NCBI RefSeq assembly: GCF_009664365.1
Contig: NZ_CP044310.1
Location: 3,111,001-3,175,000 of the forward strand
Length of the DNA stretch: 64,000 nt
Reading direction: 5' to 3'
Source: Paenibacillus xylanilyticus
GTDB taxonomy: Bacteria > Bacillota > Bacilli > Paenibacillales > Paenibacillaceae
The position numbers and the translations under genes were made by a program. The notes beneath the pieces were generated by a model, which ran no database searches, was not told where the DNA came from, and saw only the letters and a list, made by a program, of their open reading frames with translations. This document shows positions 44,755 through 55,257 of the stretch, piece by piece; position 1 is the first letter of the stretch; each line of letters begins with the position of its first letter.

Positions 44755-45423
44755 ATGAGTACATTTCAACCTGTCCAGAGTCCATTACTGACCGAAAAAG
44801 CCTTGTATGAGAAAGTCATCACTGCGGGTGATGGCTGGATACATGATTTGCTCCCAGGCCAGGTTCTTCGCATTGTTGATATGGAAGGCAATCAAGCTGT
44901 TGATACGCTGTTTTATTCGACGGAGGATCCATCGGATCATTATAGTGCAGTGAGAACGATTACCCGCCAGGGCAATCTGTATTTGACAACAGGTTCAACG
45001 CTGCTCGCTGAATCAGGCCGAGAGTTGTTGCGGATTACCGCCGATACCTGCGGCAGGCATGACACCATTGGCGGTGCCTGCTCAGCTCAGAGTAATACCG
45101 TCCGCTATGCTCATGATACATTGCCCATGCACAACTGTCGTGACACCTTTATGTTAATGCTGTCTCAGCGAGATGAATATACCAAGCGGGATCTCGCCCC
45201 GAACGTCAACTTTTTCATGAACGTGCCAGTGACACCGGAAGGAGAGTTGACCTTCGCTGATGGTCTATCTGCACCGGGGCGCTATGTCGAACTCCTTGCT
45301 TTGGCACCGGTAACCGTGCTGATCAGTAACTGCCCGCAGTTAAACAATCCATGTAATGCCTACAACCCAACACCAGCCAAAGTCCTTATATGGGATGCAG
45401 AAGGAGTGAGCGCCAATGTTTAA
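44755..45423 (+). CDS. DUF1989 carboxyguanidine deiminase partner subunit
   Basis: 222 residues, ATG right after the stop of its paralogue (TAATATG). Shares DUF1989 fold: [45 protein letters not shown] and the conserved motif [27 protein letters not shown], with [15 protein letters not shown] at the end. The two proteins are expected to act as heterodimer on carboxyguanidine made by the carboxylase downstream. Its stop overlaps the next ATG by 8 bases. Confidence 0.9.
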   Translation: MSTFQPVQSPLLTEKALYEKVITAGDGWIHDLLPGQVLRIVDMEGNQAVDTLFYSTEDPSDHYSAVRTITRQGNLYLTTGSTLLAESGRELLRITADTCGRHDTIGGACSAQSNTVRYAHDTLPMHNCRDTFMLMLSQRDEYTKRDLAPNVNFFMNVPVTPEGELTFADGLSAPGRYVELLALAPVTVLISNCPQLNNPCNAYNPTPAKVLIWDAEGVSANV

Positions 45424-48400
45424 AAAGGTACTGATTGCGAATCGGGGTGCCATTGCGGTACGCATTATTCGAACTTTGCGTCGGATGGGTATCTCCAGTG
45501 TAGCTATTTACACAACAGCAGATCGAGACAGCCTACATGTTGAGCTTGCCGACGAAGCAGTACTGATCGGAGAAGGCCCCGCAAGAGAGAGTTACGTCAA
45601 CGCTGAGTTGGTACTCCAGACAGCTGCAGAGACAGGGGCAGATGCGATTCATCCCGGGTATGGATTTCTGAGTGAGAACGCGGCTTTTGCCAGAGCGTGT
45701 GCTGAGCGAGGTATTACGTTTATCGGTCCCTCTCCTGAACATATTGAGCTCTTCGGCTTGAAGCATACGGCACGAGCAATGGCTGCAGAAGCTGGAGTGC
45801 CCTTACTGCCGGGCACAAGCCTGATACAATCTCTGGATGATGCGGTTCAACAAGCTGGAAACATTGGTTATCCTGTAATGTTGAAATCCACTGCCGGTGG
45901 TGGTGGAATCGGCATGCGGGTCTGTGAACACGAGGATGTGCTTAGGGAGGCATTTGAATCCGTAACCCGTTTGGCATCCGCCAATTTTAATGATGGGGGC
46001 GTGTTCATTGAAAAGTATATTGCACGTGCACGTCATGTCGAGGTTCAGATTTTTGGCACAGGTAACGATGAAGCAGTCGCATTGGGAGAGCGTGATTGTT
46101 CAGTGCAGCGGCGTAATCAGAAAATTATTGAAGAAACCCCGGCGCCATGCCTGCCGGATGTAATCCGGCAAGAGATGCATGAGTGTGCCCGCAGACTGGC
46201 GATTTCGGCAGGTTACCGTAACGCGGGAACGGTTGAGTTCCTGTACGACCCTGATGAGCATCGGTTTTATTTTCTTGAGGTGAACACCAGACTTCAAGTG
46301 GAGCATGGGGTGACAGAAGAGGTACTTGGCATTGATCTGGTGGAATGGATGGTCAAGGAGGCAGCTCAGGGGAGCGAATCGTTGAACGTTACGTTTCCCT
46401 CACCAACAGGACACAGTCTGCAGGTACGTCTGTATGCTGAGGATTGCATGAATGATTTTCGTCCAAGCGATGGACGCATTGATGCTATTCAATGGCCTGA
46501 TGACGTGCGAATTGAAAGCTGGATTCAGCCTGGATTGAACGTAACTACCTTGTATGATCCGATGCTGGCCAAATTAATTGTGCATGCGAGTACGCGCTTG
46601 GAAGCTATAAACAAAATGAAGAATGCTCTTCGTGAACTACGGGTATACGGGGTCACCACCAATCAGGCTTATATTGAAGCATTTCTGGATAACGATGCCT
46701 TCGCTAATGGAGAAGTATATACCCGAATGCTTTCGGTCTTTAAACCGACGGAGCACGCGATCGAAGTTCTGGACGGTGGCGTTCAGACGACTGTACAGGA
46801 TAGTCCCGGCAGAATCGGCTACTGGGATATCGGCGTACCGCCGTCCGGCCCAATGGATCAGCTTGCCTTCCGTATTGGCAACAGACTGCTGGGCAATGAC
46901 GCAGAAGCGGCTGGACTGGAAATGACGCTGCGTGGGGGAACGTATCGTTTCCGGGATGAAATGACCTTTTGCCTGACAGGAGCAGATATGAAAGCCGAAC
47001 TGGATGGCGTTCACGTGGAACCCTACACACCGACAATTGCATCTCCTGATGCGGTGCTGACTCTGGGCGAAGCGAAACAGGGAATGCGAACGTACCTGCT
47101 CGTATCCGGGGGGCTTGACATGCCGATCACACTTGGCAGCTCAGCAACCTTTACATTGGGGGGATTCGGTGGGCACAGGGGGAGTGCGCTACGAACGGGT
47201 GCAGTGCTCTGCGTGCATGAAAGAGAAGGAAATGCTCCGGTTCTGCTTGGTCCGCTCCGTACAGAACGCAGACCACAATACAACAATGAATGGACGATTG
47301 GTGTGATACCGGGACCTCATTGTACGGATGAATATGTCCTTCCGGCTTATCTGAATCAGCTTACGGAGACGACATGGGAAGTGCATTTCAACAGTTCCAG
47401 AACAGGTGTCCGATTGATTGGTCCGGCCCCGCTGTGGGCAAGAACCGACGGTGGAGATGCAGGACTTCACCCTTCCAACATTCATGACAACGCCTATGCC
47501 GTCGGTGCACTGGATCTGACAGGCGATATGCCGATCCTGCTCGGTCCGGATGGTCCCAGTCTTGGTGGTTTTGTCTGTCCGGTGACAACGGCGACCGCTG
47601 AATTATGGAAGCTGGGTCAACTCAGCCCTGGTGATAAAGTCCGTTTCAGACTCATTACCGTTGAGGAAGCCGAGCAATTAAGAGCAGAACAGGAGTTGTA
47701 CCTGCGGGAACTGGACGTTCCGCATGAGTTGCCGGTTTTAGTCGAAACATCAACTGGTGAGTATATGCCGATTTTGGCCCAAGCAGTGGAAGGCAGACGT
47801 TTCTCCATTACTGTACGCTGCTCTGGTGATGAAAATATTCTGGTCGAATACGGAGAACGCGAGTTGAACCTGTTATATCGATTCCAGGCATACGTACTTA
47901 TGGAAGCAATCAAGGAGAATGGAAACATTCCATATATCGAACTGACACCAGGCATTCGCTCTCTGCAGATCCACCTGGATGCTACCCGTATGACGGTAAA
48001 AGAAGCGGCAGCACGAATTATGGATCTGGATTTGCAGCTTCCCGAGCTGGAAACGATTGAAGTACCTTCGCGAATTGTCAAATTACCATTGTCGTGGGAT
48101 GACCCGGCGACGAAGCTCGCCATTGAGCGATATCAGCAAAACGTTAGACCTGATGCACCATGGTGTCCCAGCAACCTGGAGTTCATCCGTCGCATGAATG
48201 GACTCGGCTCGCTGGAAGAAGTAGCGGAAATTGTATTCAACGCCTCATATCTCGTCATGGGACTTGGTGACGTGTACCTGGGAGCACCTGTTGCCGTACC
48301 ACTGGATCCGCGCCACCGGCTCGTAACCACCAAATATAATCCTGCACGGACATGGACTCCGGAAAATGCTGTAGGCATAGGCGGCGCGTACCTCTGCGTG

Positions 48401-49039
48401 TATGGCATGGAAGGCCCCGGTGGATATCAATTTGTTGGTCGTACCGTGCAAATGTGGAACTCGTTCAGGGAAACAAGCAATTTCGAAGCAGGAAAACCTT
48501 GGCTGCTGCAGTTCTTTGATCAGCTTCAATTCTATCCTGTTTCGGAAGCCGAACTGCTGAAAATGCGTGAAGAATTCCCGCGAGGAGGATTCGAACTTCA
48601 AGTTGAGGAAACCACATTTCATCTGGGGTCCTATCTGAACTGGTTGCAAACGATTGAGAACGAGTCCGGAACTTTTCGTCAGCAGCAGCAGAGTGCATTC
48701 CAGGCTGAACGAAATTACTGGAAGGAACTTGGTATTGCGGAGTATGTATCCGAACCTGAAGCCGCGGCAGCGCTGGAAGAGGTGGAGATGCCGGAAGGGA
48801 GTCAGGGCATGAGCAGTTCTATGTCGGGCAGTGTATGGAAGGTACTGGTTGAGCCCGGCCAGGAAGTGCGAAAGGGAGACACTATTATAATAGAAGAAAG
48901 TATGAAAATGGAGTTTCCGCAGCTCGCTCCAACAGATGGAATCATAGCTTCCATTTACGTCTCGCCGGGTGATCAGATCAAGTCGGGAGACTGGATTGCT
49001 GCCATTATTCCAACGATTAAGGAGGAGGTTGCACGATGA
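45416..49039 (+). CDS. Guanidine/urea carboxylase, biotin-dependent
   Basis: 1207-residue multidomain enzyme that uses ATP and bicarbonate to carboxylate guanidine (or urea). Biotin carboxylase about 1-445: [21 protein letters not shown]-grasp [30 protein letters not shown], and [12 protein letters not shown]. Carboxyltransferase next with KipA-type region ([26 protein letters not shown]) and KipI-type region ([19 protein letters not shown]). Biotin carrier at the C-terminus with EESMKMEF, biotin Lys about 1164. Clear fused organisation of urea carboxylase family. Riboswitch and DUF1989 partners indicate guanidine as true substrate. Needs biotin ligase encoded elsewhere. Confidence 0.93.
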   Translation: MFKKVLIANRGAIAVRIIRTLRRMGISSVAIYTTADRDSLHVELADEAVLIGEGPARESYVNAELVLQTAAETGADAIHPGYGFLSENAAFARACAERGITFIGPSPEHIELFGLKHTARAMAAEAGVPLLPGTSLIQSLDDAVQQAGNIGYPVMLKSTAGGGGIGMRVCEHEDVLREAFESVTRLASANFNDGGVFIEKYIARARHVEVQIFGTGNDEAVALGERDCSVQRRNQKIIEETPAPCLPDVIRQEMHECARRLAISAGYRNAGTVEFLYDPDEHRFYFLEVNTRLQVEHGVTEEVLGIDLVEWMVKEAAQGSESLNVTFPSPTGHSLQVRLYAEDCMNDFRPSDGRIDAIQWPDDVRIESWIQPGLNVTTLYDPMLAKLIVHASTRLEAINKMKNALRELRVYGVTTNQAYIEAFLDNDAFANGEVYTRMLSVFKPTEHAIEVLDGGVQTTVQDSPGRIGYWDIGVPPSGPMDQLAFRIGNRLLGNDAEAAGLEMTLRGGTYRFRDEMTFCLTGADMKAELDGVHVEPYTPTIASPDAVLTLGEAKQGMRTYLLVSGGLDMPITLGSSATFTLGGFGGHRGSALRTGAVLCVHEREGNAPVLLGPLRTERRPQYNNEWTIGVIPGPHCTDEYVLPAYLNQLTETTWEVHFNSSRTGVRLIGPAPLWARTDGGDAGLHPSNIHDNAYAVGALDLTGDMPILLGPDGPSLGGFVCPVTTATAELWKLGQLSPGDKVRFRLITVEEAEQLRAEQELYLRELDVPHELPVLVETSTGEYMPILAQAVEGRRFSITVRCSGDENILVEYGERELNLLYRFQAYVLMEAIKENGNIPYIELTPGIRSLQIHLDATRMTVKEAAARIMDLDLQLPELETIEVPSRIVKLPLSWDDPATKLAIERYQQNVRPDAPWCPSNLEFIRRMNGLGSLEEVAEIVFNASYLVMGLGDVYLGAPVAVPLDPRHRLVTTKYNPARTWTPENAVGIGGAYLCVYGMEGPGGYQFVGRTVQMWNSFRETSNFEAGKPWLLQFFDQLQFYPVSEAELLKMREEFPRGGFELQVEETTFHLGSYLNWLQTIENESGTFRQQQQSAFQAERNYWKELGIAEYVSEPEAAAALEEVEMPEGSQGMSSSMSGSVWKVLVEPGQEVRKGDTIIIEESMKMEFPQLAPTDGIIASIYVSPGDQIKSGDWIAAIIPTIKEEVAR

Positions 49040-50784
49040 CGGTAAATGCCATCCCTGAATTGATGTCGATCAGTGCTCTGCGTACAGGATATCTACGAGG
49101 AAGCTTCACACCGGCGGAAGTGGTGGAGAGCATCATCGAGCGGGCAAAGGATACGGAGGATTACCATGTCTGGATCACACGGCCGTCTAGGGAACGCATT
49201 ACGCCATACCTGGAGAAACTTCAGCACTTGTCCATTACCGAATATCCACTGTGGGGCATTCCATTTGCGATCAAAGATAACATTGAGGTTCAAGGGTGGC
49301 CTGTAACGGCTGGCTGTCCAGAGTTCTCATCGGTTTCGGAACAACATGCTATTGTTGTGGAACGACTTATTGCTGCAGGTGCCATACCTGTCGGGAAAAC
49401 CAATCTGGACCAATTCGCCACAGGATTGGTTGGTACGAGAAGTCCATATGGGGAGACGTGTAACGCACTGCGGCCCGAACTGATCAGCGGAGGATCCAGT
49501 TCAGGCTCGGCCGTAGCCGTGGCACTGGGGCAAGCAGCGTTCTCACTTGGGACAGATACCGCCGGGTCAGGCCGAATTCCGGCTGCACTGCATGGTCTGG
49601 TTGGTTACAAACCTGCAGTAGGCGCATGGCCTTCCACTGGTTTGGTGCCTGCATGCCGCAGTATTGATTGCATTACCGTGTTTACCCATGAGCTCGAAGA
49701 CGCTGTTTCCGTTGACCGGATCGTACGAGGCCCGCATGCCGAAGATGCTTTCTCTAAAACCCGTCCTTTAGGACCAACCCGTGCACCAGCCAAATGGTTG
49801 TTACCTAAGGGAGAATTAACTTTCTTTGGTCCCTTTGCTGAAGCGTATGAGACGGCTTGGCAAGGCGCCAAACAAACCTTGCTGCAATCAGGAGTAGATG
49901 TCGAGGAGGTGGATATCTCCATGCTGCAAGAGGCCGCAGCACTTCTGTATGAAGGACCGCTTGTAGCTGAACGATGGGCAGATCTGGAGATGTTCGCCCA
50001 GCAGCATCCAGGAGCGTTGTTTCCTGTAACGGAGAAAGTGCTCCGAACAGGCGGCAAGGATACATTTACAGCTGCTGCACTTTTCAGGGCACAGCACCGA
50101 TTAGCCGAAATTCGGCGAAGCACGGCTGAATGGCTGCATAACGCCGTTCTTGTATTGCCAACCTGCGGAGGAACATGGACGAGAGAACAAGTGCAGCAGG
50201 ATCCGATTCAAACCAACAGCCACATGGGATTGTACACGAATCATTGCAATTTGCTCGACTTGAGCGCCATTGCTGTTCCGGCAGGTAAGGCTGCAGAGGA
50301 TATGCCTTTTGGAATAACCCTGTTCACATTGCCTGAGCAGGAAGCTTCCATGGTTGAAGCCGCAAGAATATTCGAGCCGCATCACAACCGTTTTTTGGTA
50401 GCTGTCTGCGGACTGCATATGAGAGGCATGTCACTGGAACCCCAGATGACTGGGTTAGGAGCCTTTTTTGTGGAGGAAACCCGAACCGCTCCAGAATATC
50501 GTCTGTACAAACTGATCACAAGTCCTGCAAAACCGGGCTTGGTGCACACCCTTGAAGAGGGGACATCCATTGATCTGGAATTGTGGAGCATGCCGCTATC
50601 CTCCTTTGGTTCATTCACAGCAGCCATTCCTGCTCCATTAGGTATAGGGAAAATTAAGCTTCAGGACGGCAGGCTGGTATGCGGATTCATCAGTGAAGCT
50701 TCGGCTGCCCAGGATGCTGTAGATCTGTCTCATCTGGGAGGCTGGAGAAATATCGTTTCGGGTGAAACAGTAGGCACGAAGTAG
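49036..50784 (+). CDS. atzF: Allophanate hydrolase
   Basis: 582-residue amidase-signature enzyme that hydrolyses allophanate to ammonia and carbon dioxide. Ser-cisSer-Lys triad visible: Lys in FAIKDNIEVQGWPVTAGCPEF (about 78), cis-Ser in ISGGSSSGSAVAVALGQAAFSLGTDTAGSGRIPAALHGLVGYKP region (about 155-180). The C-terminal AtzF-specific domain follows from about 470 (GLGAFFVEETRTAPEYRLYKLI). The ATG overlaps the stop of the carboxylase by 4 bases. Completes a guanidine-to-three-ammonia route together with the three upstream gene products. Confidence 0.95.
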   Translation: MTVNAIPELMSISALRTGYLRGSFTPAEVVESIIERAKDTEDYHVWITRPSRERITPYLEKLQHLSITEYPLWGIPFAIKDNIEVQGWPVTAGCPEFSSVSEQHAIVVERLIAAGAIPVGKTNLDQFATGLVGTRSPYGETCNALRPELISGGSSSGSAVAVALGQAAFSLGTDTAGSGRIPAALHGLVGYKPAVGAWPSTGLVPACRSIDCITVFTHELEDAVSVDRIVRGPHAEDAFSKTRPLGPTRAPAKWLLPKGELTFFGPFAEAYETAWQGAKQTLLQSGVDVEEVDISMLQEAAALLYEGPLVAERWADLEMFAQQHPGALFPVTEKVLRTGGKDTFTAAALFRAQHRLAEIRRSTAEWLHNAVLVLPTCGGTWTREQVQQDPIQTNSHMGLYTNHCNLLDLSAIAVPAGKAAEDMPFGITLFTLPEQEASMVEAARIFEPHHNRFLVAVCGLHMRGMSLEPQMTGLGAFFVEETRTAPEYRLYKLITSPAKPGLVHTLEEGTSIDLELWSMPLSSFGSFTAAIPAPLGIGKIKLQDGRLVCGFISEASAAQDAVDLSHLGGWRNIVSGETVGTK

Positions 50785-50854
50785 TTGTCCGTGTTTAACG
50801 TAGACATGGAAGCTACATTGCAGATTACCGCTCCATCTATCATAATTTACATTA

Positions 50855-50881
50855 AAGTCGCTATTTTTAGCGGCTTTTTTT
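50855..50881 (+). terminator. Terminator of the guanidine operon
   Basis: AAGTCGCT attttt AGCGGCTT followed by a T-run. Confidence 0.8.
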
Positions 50882-51125
50882 GTGTGATTTTCATTTTTGT
50901 TTGAACTTAACATGAATATAGAAAGATGAGTGTTAATCATTGGAAACATATCTTCAAATCTAAGTTATACATATTATATATTATGTTAACTTGAATGCTC
51001 AGATCGATGACTTGCGTTTGAAACGTCGATCAACAGAGAAGGTCTTTTGGCTTAATGCAATACCGTGATTCTGACGGGGAGAAGTTTATTATTCGAATTA
51101 GTACCAATACTACATATCCAAGGGG

Positions 51126-52571
51126 ATGGTGAAAATGAAGTTACAACACGAGTTTTCCAAGCATATTTACCAAAATATAGATCTCATATGTGACTTCATG
51201 GGAAAAAGTTCGGATTTTAATGTTCGCGAGATCACCGTTGGCAGTTGCCACGCGGCCCTTTTTTATTTGGACGGTATGACAGACATGCAGAAGATACAGG
51301 ATAACGTCATTCGTCCGCTGCAGGAGACTTCTGCAGAAGAGTTAAGTTTATCTTTCTTAAAAGATAGCGTTCTTGACGTCGGTGAAGTAAGTTTCTCTGA
51401 CAACATTGAAGATGCGTTGGAACAGATTCTATCAGGTGGACTTCTCCTGCTAATCGACGGGATGGGGGAAGGGTTAGTCGTTTCCATACCTGGTTGGGAA
51501 GAACGCAGTATAACGGAATCGAAGACGCAGCCTGTGATCCGAGGTCCACAAGAATCGTTTACGGAGAATCTTCGTACCAATACAACAATGGTCCGTCGCC
51601 GAGTGAAGGACACAAGAGTTCGGCTAACAAACGTCAAGGTTGGCGAAAAAACAAAGACCGACATATCGGTCATGTATATGCATGGAGTTGCTGATGATGA
51701 ATTGGTACGAAACGTGATATCTAGACTGAAAAATATGAAAGTGGATCGCGTGCTTGAAGGGGAGTACCTCGAAGAATGTTTAGTGGAGAACAAGCAATTG
51801 ACCATTTTCCCGATATTTTATAATTCGGATCGCCCAGACTCTATTGCAGCAGGTGTGATGGAAGGGAAAATAGCGATATTTATCGACGGAACTCCCTTTG
51901 TCATCCTTGCGCCAGCAGTATTTGTTGATTTCATTCAATCCGCGGAGGATTATTATCAATCTTTTATTTACAGCAGCATCATTCGAGTCTTAAGGTACAT
52001 CTCCCTGGCAATATGTATGCTGGCTCCAGCCATATATGTGGCACTAACTACATTTCATCAGGACATGATCCCAACGGTTCTATTACTAAGTTTATCTGCG
52101 CAACGTGAGGGTGTACCCTTTCCTGCATTCGTTGAGGCAATGATTATGGAGATCATATTTGAGATCCTGAGAGAAGCTGGTCTACGAATGCCGCGAACGG
52201 TTGGTCAGGCCGTTTCGATTGTTGGATCCATTGTCATTGGCCAGGCCGCTGTAGAAGCTAACATCGTTTCACCAGTTATGGTCATTGTTGTTGCGATTAC
52301 AGCGATTTCAAGCTTTGTCATCCCGTCCTACACCATGGCTATTCCCATCCGGATATTACGGTTTGCTTTTATAGGAATGGCTGCCATGTTTGGCGTATAC
52401 GGATTGACGGTAGGCATGCTTATTCTCCTTGTACATTTGAATAGTCTTCATTCATTCGGTGTGCCATATATGAGTCCAGTAGCCAATTTTCAATCGACGA
52501 AACAAAGTGATGCTGTACTGCGGTTTCCATTTAAGAACAAAGCAAATCATCACAACAAACCAAGGGAGTAA
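51126..52571 (+). CDS. GerA-family spore germination receptor subunit A
   Basis: 481-residue inner-spore-membrane germinant receptor subunit. Two cytoplasmic N-terminal domains (about 1-275: hydrophilic, with VGEKTKTDISVMYMHGVADDELV, VLEGEYLEECLVENK) followed by five to six membrane segments (about 280-450) with the conserved SAEDYYQSFIYSSIIRVLRY, PFPAFVEAMIMEIIFEILREAGLRMPRTVGQAVSIVGSIVIGQAAVEANIVSP. ATG behind AAGGGG. First gene of a four-gene operon; forespore (sigma-G) expression would be expected. Germinant unknown. Confidence 0.95.
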   Translation: MVKMKLQHEFSKHIYQNIDLICDFMGKSSDFNVREITVGSCHAALFYLDGMTDMQKIQDNVIRPLQETSAEELSLSFLKDSVLDVGEVSFSDNIEDALEQILSGGLLLLIDGMGEGLVVSIPGWEERSITESKTQPVIRGPQESFTENLRTNTTMVRRRVKDTRVRLTNVKVGEKTKTDISVMYMHGVADDELVRNVISRLKNMKVDRVLEGEYLEECLVENKQLTIFPIFYNSDRPDSIAAGVMEGKIAIFIDGTPFVILAPAVFVDFIQSAEDYYQSFIYSSIIRVLRYISLAICMLAPAIYVALTTFHQDMIPTVLLLSLSAQREGVPFPAFVEAMIMEIIFEILREAGLRMPRTVGQAVSIVGSIVIGQAAVEANIVSPVMVIVVAITAISSFVIPSYTMAIPIRILRFAFIGMAAMFGVYGLTVGMLILLVHLNSLHSFGVPYMSPVANFQSTKQSDAVLRFPFKNKANHHNKPRE

Positions 52572-52575
52572 GCCG

Positions 52576-53778
52576 ATGAACTCGTACCGATCCACCATGT
52601 CTACATTGTTGGTCTACATCTTGCTAATGGTCATTGTTACGGGTTGTTGGAGTAGTAAGGAGTTAAACGAAATATCCGTCGTGATGGCTATGGGTATTGA
52701 TTCCGTAGATGACCAGTATGAGATTAGTCTGCAAGTGGTTGATCCGTCTCAGATGTCTCGTAATCGAGCGATGGAACGGTCACCTACAATCGTTTTTTCC
52801 AGCCGAGCAAACACGCTGTTTGAAGCTCTCCGAAAACTCACCACGGAATCATCAAGGAAGATGTATCTGTCTCACTTGAAGTTTGTAATCTTTGACGAAG
52901 ATACAGCAAAAAAAGGAATCAAGAAGCCGCTGGATTTCCTGTTTCGTGATCATGAAGTTCGGCCTGATTTTCATTTGGCTGTTGTCAGAGGCAGTTCAGC
53001 TAAGGATGCGGTTACGTTTGTGGCTCCAACCGAGGTTTTGCCTGCAATGGATATGTACAAAGCTTTGAATGTGTCTGAAAAGACATGGGCACCCACTTCC
53101 GCGGTCAATGTCAAAGACCTTCTGCAGCGTTTAAAGAAGGATGGCATTGAGCCGGTCTTGACTGGCATTCGGCTGAACAATCTAGACAAAGGCTTGAAGG
53201 TGGATAATGTGACGAAATCGCCACAACACGCGAACTATTTATTTACCGGCATTGGTGTCTTTCAGGGAGATCATCTGATCGGCTGGATAGAAGAGTCCAA
53301 AAGCAAGGCGTTTACCTACATATCAAACCGTGTTTCCAGTTCTGTAGCTTCCGTCACATGTCCGAATTCAGAAGGGGAATTTGCTTTTGAAGTCATACGT
53401 AACAATGTCAAAATGAAACCGGACATAAAAAATAATGAACCGATTGTCTCTCTTGTCGTGGAAACTGAAGCAAACATCGGCGAGGCTGGATGTGATGCTG
53501 ACCTGAAGGATGACAAGACATTTAATGAATTTCAGGAAGCAGCCAGAGAAGAACAAGAACAGATCCTGAAAGAGGGTATTGAAAAGGCGCAGCAGATCGG
53601 TTCCGACATATTCGGATTCGGAGAAGCCTTTCATCAAAGGTTCCCTCGCGAGTGGCACGAATGGAGAGGGGACTGGAAGCAGAAATTTCAAAAGCTTGAG
53701 GTCAACCTGGATATCCGTTTCCATTTAAACCGGGTTGGGAAAATTACCAATCCTATTGACTCTGAACCGCAACATTAG
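52576..53778 (+). CDS. GerC-family germination lipoprotein (Ger(x)C)
   Basis: 400 residues. Start ATG 52576 behind AAGGGAG (an upstream frame from 52507 is inside gerA). Signal peptide and lipobox VTGCW (Cys about 25), then SKELNEISVVMAMGIDSVDDQYEISLQVVDPSQM, the GerC N-domain signature, TTESSRKMYLSHLKFVIFDEDTAKKGIKKPLDFLFRDHEVRPDFHLAVVRG and C-terminal FHQRFPREWHEWRGDW typical of Ger(x)C. Lipid-anchored subunit of the germinant receptor. Third subunit of the canonical ABC triad, here second in order. Confidence 0.95.
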   Translation: MNSYRSTMSTLLVYILLMVIVTGCWSSKELNEISVVMAMGIDSVDDQYEISLQVVDPSQMSRNRAMERSPTIVFSSRANTLFEALRKLTTESSRKMYLSHLKFVIFDEDTAKKGIKKPLDFLFRDHEVRPDFHLAVVRGSSAKDAVTFVAPTEVLPAMDMYKALNVSEKTWAPTSAVNVKDLLQRLKKDGIEPVLTGIRLNNLDKGLKVDNVTKSPQHANYLFTGIGVFQGDHLIGWIEESKSKAFTYISNRVSSSVASVTCPNSEGEFAFEVIRNNVKMKPDIKNNEPIVSLVVETEANIGEAGCDADLKDDKTFNEFQEAAREEQEQILKEGIEKAQQIGSDIFGFGEAFHQRFPREWHEWRGDWKQKFQKLEVNLDIRFHLNRVGKITNPIDSEPQH

Positions 53779-53790
53779 GAGTGAATGTAT

Positions 53791-54018
53791 ATGCTGTATG
53801 CGATACTAATCATCTCGATTCTGACCATGTACTATGAGTTTCGTCAATTGAAGGAGAAGCATCGTGTGCGTGAAATGGTGGTTAGTTTAACCTTGTTCAC
53901 CGTAGGGACGACATTGATCATTCTGCAGCTAGCACACGTTGAGCTTCCGAGTCCATTAACAGGTATCCGGTGGGTTTTCCAACCGGTAAGCCAGTACATT
54001 GCACGTATTTTATCCTAA
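53791..54018 (+). CDS. Small membrane protein inside the germination operon
   Basis: 75 residues, two hydrophobic segments (LYAILIISILTMYYEF, MVVSLTLFTVGTTLIILQL). Starts at ATG 53791 with TAGGAGTGA well spaced; the ATG at 53785 is too near. Located between gerC-type and gerB-type genes with 12- and 13-base gaps, so it is co-expressed. Resembles the small GerXD-type proteins seen in some Bacillus ger operons, which modulate receptor function. Identity is by position and topology only. Confidence 0.65.
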   Translation: MLYAILIISILTMYYEFRQLKEKHRVREMVVSLTLFTVGTTLIILQLAHVELPSPLTGIRWVFQPVSQYIARILS

Positions 54019-54031
54019 AGGGGGGACGGAA

Positions 54032-55126
54032 GTGGGGAGTAAATTAACTGTTCGACAAGCCATCACTTGGTTTGTATTGTATCAGATTGGAAGTGCGTAC
54101 TTGGTGCTTCCAGCTGCCATAAGTTCTGTTGCCAAACAGGATGCCTGGCTTTCCATTCCCATTTCCATTGCTTTTCATTTGCTTTTGATACCGTTATATT
54201 ATTCTATCGTCAGGCAGATGAAAGGCAGATCCTTTGTTGCATATCTCCGAAGTGTGTTTGGTCCCTTGGGCGGGACGATTAGCATCCTTTTTATATTTGC
54301 CTTTCCCTTTCTGGAGTGCATCATGACACTTCGAAATCTGGGAGACTTTGTCACGACCTCAATTATGCCCGAAACTCCCTATGATGCCATATATTTTATT
54401 ATGCTCCTGGCAGTCTATTTTGCTGTTCGCTCAGGTCCTGTTGTTATCGGGCGTTGTGCGGAGATTCTTATCTTTTTTCTTCTCGCCCTATACTTGTTGG
54501 TCAGGATTACTCTTTTTTCAGAAGCAGATATCAAAAACCTGCTGCCAATGCTGGAGAACGGCTTGAACCCTGTTATTCTTGCATCCATCAATCTCTTGGC
54601 TTTTCCGTATCTGGAGGCAGTTTTGTTTCTGTTCTTTGCACACCACTTCCCGGATCCGAAAAAGTGGAGAAAAACGGTGGTCGCAAGTGCTCTGATCAGC
54701 GGAGCCATGTACTTTTTCATGGTTATGCAAATTATTACTGTAATCAGCGCTGGTGTCGTGGCGGACTTGACGTTTCCTACCTTTTTTATTGATCGGACCA
54801 TCAGTATTGGTGAGTTTCTTCAGCGGTTTGAGATCATCCTTGCCATTGTCTGGTTCGTCACGATTTTCTTTCGTCTTGCATTGCTTCTATATGTTTCGGC
54901 CCAAGGACTAGCAGAAGCTTTTCGTCTTCGAAGCATGAATTCGCTATTCGTTCCTTTGATACTGACTATGTTGGCTATGGCTGATTTTATCTGGCCCAAC
55001 ATTTCATATATCATTGAGATAAATCAGGTCTGGCCTTACTACGCCATGATCTTCGGCATTGGGTTTCCGATTGTGCTCTGGTCGATGAGTAAATTGAAGG
55101 GTTCATTAGATTCCGATCTCAAGTAG
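54032..55126 (+). CDS. GerB-family spore germination permease subunit
   Basis: 364 residues, ten predicted membrane segments, amino acid-permease-like (GerB/endospore germination permease). GTG 54032 follows AAAGGGGGG; a TTG at 53999 lies inside the previous gene. KLTVRQAITWFVLYQIGSAYLVLPAAISSVAKQDAWLSIPISIAFH is the classic start and GRSFVAYLRSVFGPLGGTISILFIFAFPFLECIMTLRNLGDFV follows. Presumed germinant-binding subunit. Last gene of the operon. Confidence 0.95.
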   Translation: MGSKLTVRQAITWFVLYQIGSAYLVLPAAISSVAKQDAWLSIPISIAFHLLLIPLYYSIVRQMKGRSFVAYLRSVFGPLGGTISILFIFAFPFLECIMTLRNLGDFVTTSIMPETPYDAIYFIMLLAVYFAVRSGPVVIGRCAEILIFFLLALYLLVRITLFSEADIKNLLPMLENGLNPVILASINLLAFPYLEAVLFLFFAHHFPDPKKWRKTVVASALISGAMYFFMVMQIITVISAGVVADLTFPTFFIDRTISIGEFLQRFEIILAIVWFVTIFFRLALLLYVSAQGLAEAFRLRSMNSLFVPLILTMLAMADFIWPNISYIIEINQVWPYYAMIFGIGFPIVLWSMSKLKGSLDSDLK

Positions 55127-55211
55127 AAAGCTCTGGCATCAAGAAAATGTAATGAGTAGGATGGTTTTTATTGAAGTGACATTTTCAAACGCAATGGTCT
55201 GGATTCAATGT

Positions 55212-55252
55212 AAAACACCCTGATTGTGCAGATAACCACAATCAGGGTGTTT
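55212..55252. terminator. Bidirectional terminator
   Basis: AAACACCCTGATTGTG cagata ACCACAATCAGGGTGTTT-type hairpin between the convergent germination operon and the collagen-like gene. Confidence 0.75.
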
Positions 55253-55257
55253 AAGTA

